Of a stretch of 64,000 bases of DNA, positions 12,718-25,071 are shown piece after piece (within the stretch, counting starts at the first letter, position 1; each line of letters begins with the position of its first letter). The notes beneath the pieces were generated by a model that worked only from the letters and a program-made list of their open reading frames with translations, did not search any database and was not told where the DNA came from. A program made the translations under genes and the position numbers. Source of the DNA: Acorus gramineus (taxonomy: Eukaryota > Streptophyta > Magnoliopsida > Acorales > Acoraceae); the NCBI GenBank assembly GCA_030737835.1, contig CM060855.1, positions 931,599 to 995,598 of the forward strand, read 5' to 3'.

Positions 12718-13818
12718 GGGAAAAATCCATATAACCCCCTAAAATCTTGCCTAAATCCATATAACCCTCTGCAATCTTCATATATCCATATATCCAAAAT
12801 CCATATAACCCCCTCCGTCCGCCTTCCGTCAGTCAAGTTAACGGCGATGAATTTATGCAGGGGGTTATATGGATTTAAGCCAGATTACAGGGGGTTATAT
12901 GGATTTTTCCCAAAAAAAAAATTTTATTTTTTTTCTTTACATGTGGTTTAAAAATTGAGCTGTTTAACATTTACTTTTGAATTTTTTTTTCAAAATACCA
13001 TGCACCTTTAATTTTAATAAAAAAATGGTTATTTAAATCATAAACACATACAAGATCACCCACCAAAGAGATATAAGTAAAAAAGATATATATTCTATCT
13101 CTTGGTATTTTAAAAAAGAACTCAAAATTACTCATCCACATACAGTTTATCCCTAACAAAAATCACTCTCATGACACCAACACAAGATGTGCCCCAAGAT
13201 TTAATAAAAAAATAAAATTCATCCTCTTGGCATTTTTGAATTTTTAGAAATTTTTTTTCCAAAAACTGTCACATCTATCATATCACACACACATCTCTCA
13301 TACTTATTCCCAACACAAATAATTTATGCAGGGGTATAGTTGTCATTTAAAAATTCATAAACTCTTATCCATCTCTTATCTATCATTTATCCTTATTTTA
13401 TCCAAGGTGAATCAAACAACAAAAATATCAATTTTACGTTTCCCAATGAGAATAACAGAAAAGACAACAAAACAAATATTTACAATCCATTAGATGTTAA
13501 TGCATGTAAATGTTAATTTACCTTATTATTAATGTGTTAGGGTATTGGTTATGAAATCACATGTCATTTATAATTTAAAAAAAAAAGCATAAATAAAAAA
13601 AAAATTTGGGAAAAATCCGTATAACCCCCTGTAATCTGGCTTAAATCCATATAACCCCCTGTATAAATTCATCGCCGTTAACGTAACTGATGGAAGGCGG
13701 ACGGAGGGGGTTATATAGATTTTGGGGTCTGATTATAGGGGGTTATATGGATATATGAAGATTGCACGGGGTTATATGGATTTAGGCCAGATTTCAGGGG
13801 GTTATATGGATTTTTCTC
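12718..13818. mobile_element. Composite MULE built from two inverted ~200-bp fold-back units
   Basis: A 194-bp unit (12718-12911) and a 201-bp unit (13618-13818) are inverted copies of each other. Each is itself palindromic: it opens GGGAAAAATCC and closes GGATTTTTCCC (or TCTC), with several CATATAACCCCCT-type motifs in both directions. The outer flanks carry ATATTATTA (12709-12717) and ATATTACTA (13819-13827), 8 of 9 identical, while the inner junctions of the units show no duplication. The whole 1.1 kb therefore seems to have inserted as one element. The 0.7-kb centre is AT-rich with no recognised gene. Confidence 0.75.
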
Positions 13819-13836
13819 ATATTACTATTATAAAAA

Positions 13837-13954
13837 GGAAAATGATATGCCCAGCCCCTTGTGTAGTCCACATCAGTTTTTTTTTTTTTTAAATCATAAA
13901 CTCTTTTATTGAAGTACATGTTGTTATATAAAATTAACGTATATACTGATATAC

Positions 13955-14032
<78 letters not shown>

Positions 14033-14095
14033 ACAAAATGGTAAAAATAATTTATGTTATTTACTACGATACAATAATCTCTATACAAATCTAGT
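13837..14095. repeat. MITE-like copy with a (TA)n tract
   Basis: It starts GGAAAATGATATGCCCAGCCCC, like the MITE at 2492 (GGAAAATGATACGTGAAGCCCC), followed by a T-run and 'aaatcata' in both. Where the 2492 element has its TA-rich middle, this copy has about 35 TA repeats (13957-14026). The right end is not clear, so the boundary is approximate. Confidence 0.5.
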
Positions 14096-14997
14096 GGTTA
14101 GAAAGTCTCACAAATCATTGACATCAAACCTCCACCTCTAATATTACCTCTACTATTATAAGGCAACCTCTTGTCACACTGACACCCCACCCTTGTTTAT
14201 AACCAACTCCTTGTAAAAAAAAAAAATTATATTATAATTACCATAAAGTCTCTAAAAAACTTATTTGAACAAGATCCCCTTGTGTGTGGTTTTTTTTTTT
14301 TTATATCAAGTGCATCGCAAATGCAATCCCCCTGATTTTTGTGATTCAAAAGACTCTATAGTGATAACCTGCTGCATAGCTTAAGTGAGATTTAGTCATC
14401 TGGATAACAATGCCATAAAGAGATGAACACAAACTATGCCTTGACCTAGTTCTCAACATATACATGTGTACATATTATAAGGTGGGGTCATGAGATTTAT
14501 ATAATAACAGATGAAACATGGTCATCATGTTTTCCATAACTGCAGGTAAGCTATAAGGTCACGAATAAAATGATAAAAAGAAGTAAAAACAAAAGGGAGA
14601 TAGAGTAAGAGAGGATATAAGAAATGCTCTCAGCTCAGCCCTTCTTATGCTTTGATAAAGGTTTCACTGAATTACAAAAAAATACCCTCCCACTGGATGC
14701 AGACTATCTGCCTTGAAGATGTGAAGGCTTCAGTCTTTCAAGTTGCAAAAAATGCTCACCCATGCAACCAAAATTAAATTGAGCTGAAAATCTACATGCT
14801 GAAAATAAAATATGAATTCAATGATCATCATTTTTTTATGGAAAGTAGTGTCCATCGAGTTATCTTGAAGATCAAGAAAAACATACAGATACATAGTACA
14901 AAGTATGCATTTATTGAAGAGCAAAAGAAAAGGGAGGGGGTTGAAAAGGAAGCAGAACATGATACTTCTGTTGTTAATTATAGCTCAAATATATATA
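14096..14997. other. 0.9 kb without a recognisable gene
   Basis: AT-rich DNA with short homopolymer runs. Short open frames overlap on both strands near 14730-15029 and resemble nothing I know. Confidence 0.4.
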
Positions 14998-15534
14998 GGG
15001 AAAAACCCATACAACCCCTTGAAATTTGATTGAAATCCATATAACCCCCTAATATTTTTTAAAATCCATATAACCCCCTGAAAGCACATAGTAAATCCAA
15101 ATAACCCCCTGAATAAATTTTTTGTTACTAGATGATAAATATTTTGTGAATATTTCGTTTGGTTAACGCTGATTGAAGATACAATATACTAAAAAACCAT
15201 TACAATGTGTTAAAAATGTGAAAAATAATATGAAAATGACAATTTTACTCTCTTTAGATATATTATAAAACCCTATCCGGATGAGTAAAATCGTCATTTA
15301 TAGAAGATTTTTCACATTTTTAGCACATTGTAAGGTTTTTTTGGTATACTGTATTTTTTACCAGGGTTAACCAAACATAATATTCACAAAATATTCATCA
15401 TCTATAAACGTAAATTTATTTAGGGGGTTATTTGGATTGACTAGGTGTTTTCAGGGGGTTATATGGATTTTAAGAAAAGTCAAGAGGTTATATAGATTTT
15501 AGTCAGTTTACAGGGGGTTATATGGATTTTTCCC
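14998..15534. mobile_element. Small MULE (537 bp) with repeat-rich inverted ends
   Basis: The left end GGGAAAAACCCATACAACCCC and the right end ...GTTATATGGATTTTTCCC are inverted. Motifs related to ATCCATATAACCCCCT occur four times in the left 130 bp and, inverted, four times in the right 110 bp. The flanks are ATATATATA on both sides (14989-14997 and 15535-15543), a 9-bp match, but in simple sequence. Inverted similarity continues inward (around 'aatattcacaaaatattcatcat'), making a long fold-back. No coding capacity. Confidence 0.75.
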
Positions 15535-16078
15535 ATATATATAATATATCCCTAACACATATAAACATAAAAGAAATAAGGGAAATATCCATATAACCCC
15601 CTGTAAGTTAGCTAATATCCATATATCCCTTGTAAGTTTCCATGGTTAAACAAATACCCCTCTGGGTTAATTTTCTGTCCACTATTGAGGAATATTAATG
15701 GAATATTCTGTCAGTCAATGTTATCCAGTAAATTTGATATGCATATAACCCCCTATAATTTAGAAAATATCCAAAAAACCCCCTCTCCATGGCAAAAATA
15801 CCCTTTCTTCGACCCTTTCATTGAATCTCATCAGACCGTTGGGAGTGTTGTGTCTTCAAAACTATGATAAATTGCTTGTGATCCATGGTGTTGTAGTCAT
15901 CTTCTCTTATTGTTTAATGTATTCTTTCATTCCATCTTCATGACATAGGGTTTTTTCTAACAACACCATTTTCTTCTTCATGTTTTAATCCCACTGTTCT
16001 AAGCCAAATTGAGAGATCTTGTGCTCTATCACTTGTAATCAAAGACGGAATTTTCTCCTTTGAAGCTTCCAAGCAACT

Positions 16079-16616
16079 ATGTCGGAAAGTGTTAGTGTTT
16101 ATCTTTTGCATACCAAGTGTTTGATGAAATGTTTGAATGAATTTTCTTACCTTATTTTTCATTACAGGTTAGTAGCCTACGAAACTCGAACGTCAATCCA
16201 TTTCCCGCGCAATATTCGGCCACGTGAATGTCGTTGCAAGAAAGGTGAATGTCCGATCTATATATCTCGTCAAGAACATAGTAAAGGTTGGAGATTCTAT
16301 TGTTGTCCATTTAATAGGGTGGGTGAATTGAATTCAATGATTTTCAAGTGTTTGTAAATTACTAATGAGTGAGATCTAATGAATATTCTCCTTTTGTTTG
16401 TCATTATTTCAATGTAGACTCCTCAAGATTGTTGATTCTTTGAATGGATCGATGACACGGATGATCCAATTGTTGAATTTGAGTTTGAACTAGAGAACCA
16501 TGAAGAGTACATGAAAAAGAGTTTGAGGATGATGAACAATAAGTTGACAGTGATCATGTGGTGCTTCATTGGGCTTTTGTGTATTCAATGTATAAAATTA
16601 ATGTTTTAGAGACGAA
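16079..16616 (+). pseudogene. GRF-type zinc-finger gene inside the MULE
   Basis: The exon from about 16168 (after 'ttacag') reads LVAYETRTSIHFPRNIRP and then the zinc finger C-R-C-KKGECPIYIS...GWRFYCCPFNR to a donor near 16321. The next exon starts at 16418 after 'tgtag' and reads TPQDC, a TGA at 16433-16435 where Gly is expected, then FFEWIDDTDDPIVEFEFE to a stop near 16610. This is the GRF zinc finger (CxC...CC...C with the FFEW motif), commonly attached to plant transposons. The first exon (MSES at 16079) is less certain because no donor gives a clean phase. The in-frame stop suggests it is dead. It faces the transposase gene. Confidence 0.75.
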
Positions 16617-17448
16617 TGCATCATCAATGATGTTATGTTGTTGTTGGATGTTTATTTATCTATGTTAAATGAATGAAAACTGTTGTTATTTGGTGAGTGG
16701 AATACTTCGATTTGGGTTGCACTGTAGTAGTTTGGAATACTTGGATTGGAGTTGAAATGCCATTCACACTGAATTTGGTTCACTGTCACACCTTGATTAA
16801 TATGAATATGGCATGTGACTAATAACTTGATTGGTCAAAAATTGGTTCATTCTCATACCTTAATATGTAAAATAGACTGGGATTGTATGCAACAATTTGG
16901 AATAATCAGGAATTGGACTGGGTTGGACTGAACTAGGTGTAGGATTGAGCTAGAATCTGGGATCTGGTTGCAACAATATGGAATAATTAGAATTACTACT
17001 CAACAATGTCAATTACTTGCATTAATTGAAATGAAAAAAAAATAGTATAGCATTCAACCTAATACACCACCCTGCATAACAAACTTGCGCTTCATTCAAA
17101 TAGAAATATGTCATAGCATTCAACCTGTTACACCACACCATAAACTTGTCTTACAACATATAGAATGCATTGTTTGATAATAGCTCCAGAACATTCAAAT
17201 AGAAAGTGGAACACCTCCACAACACACAAACTACAATTACTTATTACATAAACAACACAGTACACACACCACAATGTTTGATAACAGGCTCCACTCTACT
17301 AAATATGGAAATAGATGCCACTCTAAGAGACAAAAGCAGTCCAGACAACCTTGCTTTGTGTAATACTTCAAACTCCATGTAGCACTTGTCATATATATTG
17401 ATCTATGTTAGTGTTTGCAATGAACACATATATACCTCATCCAACAGA

Positions 17449-20400
17449 CTAGTATATACTTACATTTGCTTTAATTTTTACTACCCTGAGTTCCAGTAAT
17501 ATGTAGAGTACCACCCCCCTCTTTGATTGCATCTTTGGTGTCCCCCTCATTGAAGATGATGGCTTGGAAACCCCTCTCCTTGGTGGATGTACTCCTAATG
17601 ACTTGCCTCTCCTAACACCTCTCCTTGGTCCACTAGAAAAGGAACACAAATAAACAGTTATAACAGAATGCATCTATTCATTTTATGTATGATTCAACAA
17701 TAGTTTTAGCATATATATACCTAGTGGTTTCCATGTCATGCACACTCATAGAAACACTTCCACTGAGCTCTCCAACACTCATACTACAATTGAATCATCA
17801 TTTTCAAAGTCAGACATTTGAACATAAGAAAAATGAAAAATAAAATATGAATCAAGGGTGGTATGTACCTCACGCCTTGCATGTTAGTCAAGACTCTAAG
17901 TGTGTGAATGCTACTGTCTACCCTTGAAGTATCCACTCTTGGATATCCACCTGTTGTTGTGGATTGACTAACTAAACTACCCACTCTGGCCTGACTTCTA
18001 AAGTCTCTCACAGTGGTTTCGATATTCAATGCATTCCAAACTGTTTGTCCCCCTTGACCATGCACCCCACCACTAGAAACATTGCTGCCATCACCAGTAG
18101 CCCGACCCACACTGCTTCCCTCACCAGCAATGCTACTCTCCTGAGTACCTCGATCAGTACTCATGAATGTGGTAGACCTACATATATACATAATGATTGT
18201 TAGACATATATACATGAGTGTGAATATGTGGTCAATATTTAATGAGTGTATATATAATACTTGCTACTAGTGCCTTGAGTATCACATGAATGGACCACAG
18301 GATTGTTGCAGATTCTCTTATTATGTCCTTGTTCTTTGCATCTTGTACACATATAGGATCGTTTCTTCTCATTCCGATCTCGGATCCTGTTCTTCTTTGG
18401 TCCCCCTCTAGAAGGAATGATCAATGCCCAAAACAACATTCCCTGGATTAGCCTTCAACAGCTCCTCACATAACTCAGGAATGAGCCCATACGAGTCAGC
18501 AGAACTGCCATGTATGATCTCTAACGCCTCCCCCCTTGCATGCAAGACTCTTGAGTATGGCAGTGTGAGATTGTACTTCTCTTGTATTTCAGCCTTCAAC
18601 TTTGATGGACCAACTTCTGGAGTTTTCTAAAGCTTTGGGATAAACTTATTTGTAAGCCATCTTGAGGTTGCCATTTCATTTCCAACCTTGTTCACAATTG
18701 TGCATGTGTGCTCATCTTTTAGTGTCTTCACCTGAAATGTCACCCCATCACTGAGAATTGATGCATGGATGCGCCAAGTGCAGGGACTACTTGTCACGCC
18801 CCAGAGCGGCCGTCCCAGAGACGCGACAATATATAAAGTATCAGTTATCAAGTACAAGAGATCAGTAATGACTCAAACAAATAACACACAAGCTGGCAAA
18901 CCAATGACAACTAATAAATCAACTGAAAAGCGGAAGCATAAAAATATCTATAAGTCTGTAAATCAAAAATATCATTACAGACTTGAATACACAATCAATG
19001 TCCTGTGAGAGCCAAGTCTAGTCCAAATAAAAATACAACCTGTGCCACATGCACGATTTACAATACATAAAATGACTCTATGACTGCTGACAGCCTCGCA
19101 CTCGCCACCCGCCGGACAGAACATTCCACGCACACAAGACCACGCCACCAGAAATCTCCAGCTCCACGCCCAACACTGCCCCTGAAAAGAAACAATATGC
19201 GAGGGGTGAGCTACAAGCTCAGTGAGTGGCTGGAAACCAATCACCATTACAACAGTTTAATGTTAAGGCAATATCCTTTTAAGGAAAACATGGGTGGAAA
19301 CCCAATGGATAACAAGGTCACGCGACGGCGCGACCAACCTCACCCTCACTCTCGGAGGGAGACTCTTGGGACTTTTGGGGAGAGACCATACCGTTGGTCG
19401 AAGAGACGTGGAATTACTGGTCTACACAACACTACTAGATCATCTACATCGAGATAACTGCCCAACGATGTCTCTGAACATCGATACGTAACCGGACCCA
19501 ACAACTATGGGAACGGACAAAAAACGAATGGGTCACGTGGCGACGTGACTTCACCTCATCCTCACCCTCACCCCTAAGGGTGACACAGGACTGTTGGAAG
19601 AAAACATTTTGTTCTACACTCTTCGTCATCCGGTAGCCCTCTCCCGAGTAGCCTCTACCTGGTATACCCCCATGATCAGTATATCTTACCGCATGCATCG
19701 ATAGTACCTATAGGTGGGGGCCCTCTGTTAGGATAGCTACAACGCCGGGCAGCACCGACACGGATCCGACGAAGAGGAGAACAATCCCACGCTCGCAATA
19801 TCATTTGTTAGCCCTCTCCCAGGTAGCCTCTACCTAGTATACTCTCATGATCAGTACATCTTGCCGCATGCATTGATAGTACCAACAGGTGGGGGTCCTC
19901 TATCAGGACAGCTACAACCCGGGGCGCTTCAACACGGACAATATTGGGAGGAAATACTCCATGTTTGCAAAGCGAACCCAATGGAAAGTCAACTACGCTC
20001 GATAATCACATATCGATGATATCGAATACTATTGTACTCCCACACAGTTGCGTCGCTCAGACACAAGGGGTTGCCTCTGTTCTCACGTAGAAATAAGCCC
20101 AAGGCACATAACCCAACAGGCGGTTCATACACACGCCTAGCACGGGTAGGCCTAGCTTAATGCCATAACTACCGGCTTAACAGAACCGATAAGATAATGA
20201 ATTCTCCTGAATTCCAAACGAGTGTATCGCTCGGATGCATAGGGGCGATTACATCGCTAGCGCTCTAACTAATAAGGTACAACCCGACAACGGGTCATAC
20301 CCACGCCTATTTCAGATAGGCCTAATCAATTTTAACATGCACATATATATCCAGGAGAATTATATCTTAGTTATGTACATGAACTACATGCACGATAACC

Positions 20401-23269
20401 TATCAAATAATTATAGGGATACTCCCTAACATGGATAAACAATATATATAACATGCATGGGCTAAATAATATGCATACAAGCATACAAGCATACCTCATA
20501 TAAGCATACAAGCATACCTCATACAAGCATATACCCTAAAATGCGTTGGATATCACCAACTTAAAAGGGAAGGGTCAAGCACGATCTCGCGCACTTACAG
20601 GTGCATGCCAATATTCCCAAACGAACCTGAGTCGAGTAGAAAATCGCATCTACTTACTCAGTTCCCGCAAAGAGGGAGGGCGAGAGAGAGGGAAAGTCTC
20701 ATCCTCTTCGGAAGCTGGTCATAGCTTTGCCCCAACAAGATGGGTGCAACAGCCATACCACGTCCTCCAGTCTTATGACCAGGGAATATTAAGTATGCAC
20801 CCGGTTATTAACCCAAGTTTAATCATGCTAGATATTACTGACACAGAAAGGTAGTACTATAAATAGAGACTACCTAAGGCATGCATATTCTATACATTCA
20901 TATTAACACACATCACGCATGCCCATGCACGAAGGGCGCATGCAAACATAATAATTCACACATGAATATGATACATATGCAAGTATATGGTAGAAAAGGG
21001 GGTTCTACACAATATACAAGCTATACTAACCTAGCATGCAAATACTTAGCATATTATGGGTTAGACATGACCATACTACTTATCTAATTAAGTAGTATAG
21101 TCAGGGTGCCCAACGGATGCACGACGCTTGACTACTTGCATCCAACGCTTCCCGAAGGGTTGAATCAAACCACTCACCGCAACCCGGATCGCCGTGCGTC
21201 TGGTATACGAGATGTGCAAAACACAACCAATGATCCACAATTAAAATATAGAACCTCTTAACACACATATAATCCTACTTCATGAAGACCCTAACTCCTG
21301 ATACTTCCATATTATCACACAAGACACATGCAAACAACTCCTTGACACACAACCGAGCAAAACTGCCAAACCTGCTGCAACCAGCCCTACTAATTGATCT
21401 CCACAGCACCCAATACACTTCCAAAAATTATGAAATAAATCATGCACATTCTCTGATATGCTGGGATCATAATCCATGAATACATTAGAACCTAATTTTG
21501 CCTCTACAAGCCCGAAATAAATTATTTCCAGAAGCAGGTCAATTCCTACGCGAATCTGGATAGGCCATGCAAAACAGGTTCTAACTTATACCACAGATAT
21601 CATAATGACCCCAAATTTCATATATAACAACTAGACACATAGATGATCATATCATATGAAGACATAATCCTAAAAATGTGCCTCTAAATACTAGATTCAC
21701 TGAGATCTTTAAAATACAGAGTGCTGCCTTACCAAAACAGGGGGAGGGAAATGGGGAGATGCGTGGTTCTCGACACACCCACGACCACCACAACCACCAC
21801 CACCACTACCACCACCTCATCAGCATCTCCTCAAGCCCTTCATGGCAGAAAACAGGGGTGCAAAGGGGGCATGAGAAGGGGATAGAGAGAAGAGAAACAA
21901 CAACAACAACAACAACACATACTCACCCTTTCTCACTCTTTCTTGTGCTTCTTCTTCATCTTTTCCTCCATTAACAACACACACACAAAAAAAAACAGAG
22001 AGGGAGACGAGAGTGAGAGAGAGTGAGAGATTTCCACACAAAGAGGGCTTTAAATGAAATTAAAGTGAGTTGGTGGGGGGGGGGGGGGGGGGGGGACAAG
22101 ACCAAATCGTCCCTGACCAGAAATTCTGGACGGGCTTCACTAGAACAGCCATAACTTCCACGATATAGCTCCGAATTGCACAATTCAAAATCCTTTGGAA
22201 AGCCAAGAAGATTATCTACAACTTTCATGTTTATACCAAGATCAAATAATCCCTCCAGCTATTCCAAAATTTGAGCTAAACATTGAATAGGGCTGCTGCC
22301 AGAATTTTCTCATCCCCGCGGTATACTTGGAAAAATACCCATAACTTTTACTACATGAATCCAGTTGATCTAATTCTACTTTTGTATGAAAGCTAACTCA
22401 AAACTGAGCATCTCATGATAAAATCATATTTAAACCTCTTCATCTTGGATATTAACAAAATTAAATCCAAATACCAAATCGAAAATGCATAACTTCTAGG
22501 AGAAAAAATTATGTAGCCAAATTTTCAATCAGAGCACTCCAACTCCTGTAGGTAGCTAAAAGCCAAAATTTTAGCGACTCCGATCGAAAAATAAGGCTCC
22601 AAATGACACAGGCATAACACTACTCTTGCACCTAGCTGTCACACGACACCTTTCATTCTTCTCGTAGAACACAATAAACTCATGTATCACATAGTGTTGT
22701 TCCAAGGCATCTCAAAACCGGGTCACGTTGGGAAATTTTGAACCGACCTTCATATCAGGGGTTTCGTCATCGATCTCCACAAATTCGCTCTCGAATTCAT
22801 CTGAACATACCTTATCAAAATCTAATCCACTATCATTGACCTCCATTCCTCCAACTTTTAGAACTTCATCACCTAGACCTTCTGGATCTTCCTCGTTCTC
22901 CACATTGTCATCTGACATGCTTTGTTGCTTCTCATCATGGATAAAAATATCATCAAGATCTTCAACATCAAACTGCAGCTCCTCATGTTCAGCGTCCACG
23001 TCATTGTCGCTTAAAATAGTATTTTCAATCTGCAAGGCATGGGGATTATCCTCAATAAAGGGCTGAAAAGTGGACTGATTCACATCATGATTCACCATAA
23101 GGGAACAAGCTTGAACAATGCTCTCTATAGATCTCTGATCCCCCACTACTGTCTGTGATACTACCTCAGTGGCTGCTACTGAATTGAGGGCTGCAGAAGA
23201 GGGTTCGACTTCATCTTCATTGTCAATGACATATAGTATGAATTTCTTGCTTCTTTTATTTTTTGAAGG
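17449..23269 (-). pseudogene. MuDR-type transposase, split by an LTR and lacking its catalytic core
   Basis: From the upstream side, 23269-22712 reads an acidic region (KKFILYVIDNEDEVEPSS ... EFVEIDDETPDMKVGSKFP), then VTRF, a TGA, DALEQHYVIHEFIVFYEKN and CRVTARCKSS at about 22625. The frame resumes on the far side of the solo LTR at 18787 with CTWRIHASILSDGVTF, EHTC and WLTNKFIPKL: a Mutator-type DNA-binding domain. It goes on with EIQEKYNLTLPYSRVL and SYGLIPELCEELLKANPG to about 18420. There it jumps straight to the C-terminal part, GGPKKNRIRD and the zinc knuckle C-TRCKEQGHNKRIC (about 18300). The DDE core and SWIM zinc finger are absent, so an internal deletion of several hundred codons is inferred. 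Two further C-terminal exons (about 18160-17880 and 17650-17490) are rich in Gly, Ser and Arg. Confidence 0.85.
18792..22619 (-). mobile_element. Solo LTR (3.8 kb) in the MULE transposase gene
   Basis: Read on the minus strand it starts TGTTATGCCTGTGTCA at 22619 and ends GGGGCGTGACA at 18792, so it has TG...CA ends. Flanks are CTACT on both sides (18787-18791 and 22620-22624), a 5-bp target duplication. It corresponds along its length to the plus-strand LTR at 24549-28103. No primer-binding site or polyprotein adjoins it, so it is a solo LTR left by recombination. It contains a G-run of about 22 at 22075-22095. The MULE reading frame continues on both sides, so the LTR arrived later. Confidence 0.9.
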
Positions 23270-23875
23270 AGACCAAATTCGTCACTAAAAGGGAATAAAG
23301 AATAAGAATGCATAAACACAAGTATAAAGTATAGATAAGGCCCACTCTGTTTGGCAGACCCAAAACAAGAAAGCCCAAGGGCCCCAATTTCAAGAATTAA
23401 GTAGGCCCATCTTTCTTGACAGGTTGGGCAAGCGGCATTTCCTGACCAGATCAGGATGGACGATAGTGTTGCCCGACCAAAGATGGACCCGCAATATTGA
23501 CCGACTAGGTCAATTCGGACTCTCGAACAAGTCAGATGGACAATTCCTAAGCCAGCCAGGGATAGACACTTGATATTGGCCGACCAAGGCAAGACGGTCG
23601 AATACAAAAGGTCCGACCTGGAGTTTGAGCTGTCCAAACCGTAATGCCCGAGCAGGAGCACAAGCCGGCCATACGCCCACCTCTGAAAAATAACGGTTGG
23701 CATAGGGAATATTCTCTGACACGGGCGAAGGACTAGATGTCAGAAAATCGGTTGCCACGCGGAGATTCCATCTCAGGATAAACTCACTCTACAAGGCTAA
23801 GCTTGGCACACCCCTTCTTGAAGATAAAAGGGGGATGTCTCCTCCCCTGGGAGGTATGCAAGCACTCTCTCTCTC
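23270..23875. other. MULE interior upstream of the transposase; no clear gene
   Basis: A minus-strand open frame of 175 codons (23703-23176) runs through this region and into the transposase exon in another frame, but its upstream part resembles no protein I know. The sequence is richer in C and G than its surroundings and repeats 'gaccgac', 'cggac' and 'ggccgacc' words. It may be MULE 5' sequence or an unidentified insertion. Confidence 0.35.
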
Positions 23876-24019
23876 GCCTAATGGGAGGAGATAGTCTATG
23901 CTTATATGTGAGCACATCTATTACACACCAAGACGCGTTTTAAACCCGTGAGCCCATTTAGGGGAAAAACGGATAATTTCTTGCTGTGTAAGCCTGCGGC
24001 ATTACAATTGGTATCAGAG
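23876..24019 (+). mobile_element. Truncated TRIM LTR with primer-binding site
   Basis: 23876-24006 is an inverted copy of part of the TRIM LTR that starts at 24116: it runs 'aatgggaggagatagtc...acacaccaagacgcgtt' to GGCATTACA. The primer-binding site TTGGTATCAGAG (24008-24019), complementary to the 3' end of initiator tRNA-Met, follows at once. It is a plus-strand 5' LTR end cut off on its left. The 95 bp between it and the next LTR contains 'cacatgcttacgcatgtaagcgtgtg' and no gene. Confidence 0.7.
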
Positions 24020-24396
24020 TATAGGAAAGGGGCAAAAACGTCTAGAAAAGACAAAGGAAAAAGTGGTCCACACATGCTTACGCATGTAAGCGTGTGCGAG
24101 CGTAGGCGCATTTATTGTAACGCCCTAGGCTTACACAGCAAGAAATTGTCCGCTTTGCCCCTAAATGGACTCACGGGTTTACAACGCGTCTTGGTGTGTA
24201 AGAGCTGTGCTCACATATAAGCAGAGACTATCTCCTCCCATTGGGCGATGTGGGACTAAATATCAAACCCTCATTCAATCCATGGGCCTCTTGGGACTGT
24301 TGGGCCTCCCCCTCAATGGGCCAGGCGTCACAATCACCCCCTTTAATGAGCCACACGTCCTCGGGTTGGGCCGCACCCACCATCACGAAATGGACA

Positions 24397-24410
24397 GGCT
24401 CTGATACCAA
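24397..24410 (-). promoter_or_regulatory. TRIM primer-binding site
   Basis: The minus strand reads TTGGTATCAGAGCC directly after the LTR end ...GGCGTTACAA. This is complementary to the 3' end of plant initiator tRNA-Met and sets the element's orientation. Confidence 0.85.
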
Positions 24411-24548
24411 TTGTAACGCCACAGGCTTACACAGCAAGAAATTGTTTGTTTTGCCCCTAAACGAGCTTACGGGTTTAAAACGCGTCTTGGTGTGTAAGAG
24501 TTGTGCTCACATATAGGCATATACTATCTCCTCCCATTAGGCGATGTG

Positions 24549-25040
24549 TGTTGTGCCTGTGTCATTTGGAGCGCTCTGATTTAAAATTTGGGTACATAAA
24601 TTTTTTCTAGAAGTTATGTATTCCTGATTTGGTATTTGGATTTGATTTTGTTAAAATCCAAGATGAAGAGGTTTAAATATGAGTTTACTATGAGATGTCC
24701 AGTTTTGAGTTAGCTTTCGTACAGAAGTGGAATTAGGTCAACTGGATTCTTGTAGTAAAAGTTATGGGTATTTTTCCAAGTATACCCCGGGGATGGAAAT
24801 TCTGGCAGTAGCCCTGTTCTATGTTTAGCTCTAATTTCGGATTAGCTATAGGGATTATTTGATCTTGGCATAAACATGAAAGTTGTAGATAATCCTCTTG
24901 GCTTTCCAACGGAATTGGAATTGTGCAATTCGGAGCTATATCGAGGAAGTTATGGCTGTTCCAGTGAAGGATGCGCAGAATTTCTGGTCAAAGGGCGACT
25001 TAGTCATTTCATCCCTTTTAGATATTTGTTGCAACAAATA

Positions 25041-25071
<31 letters not shown>

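Noticed and set aside
19080..19698. Frames of 65-125 codons near the left LTR end
   Set aside because: They fall inside the solo LTR, overlap each other on both strands and have inverted counterparts in the second LTR (27403-27833).
23176..23703. 175-codon frame taken as a gene
   Set aside because: It overlaps the MULE transposase exon in a different frame, and its remainder has no recognisable domain.
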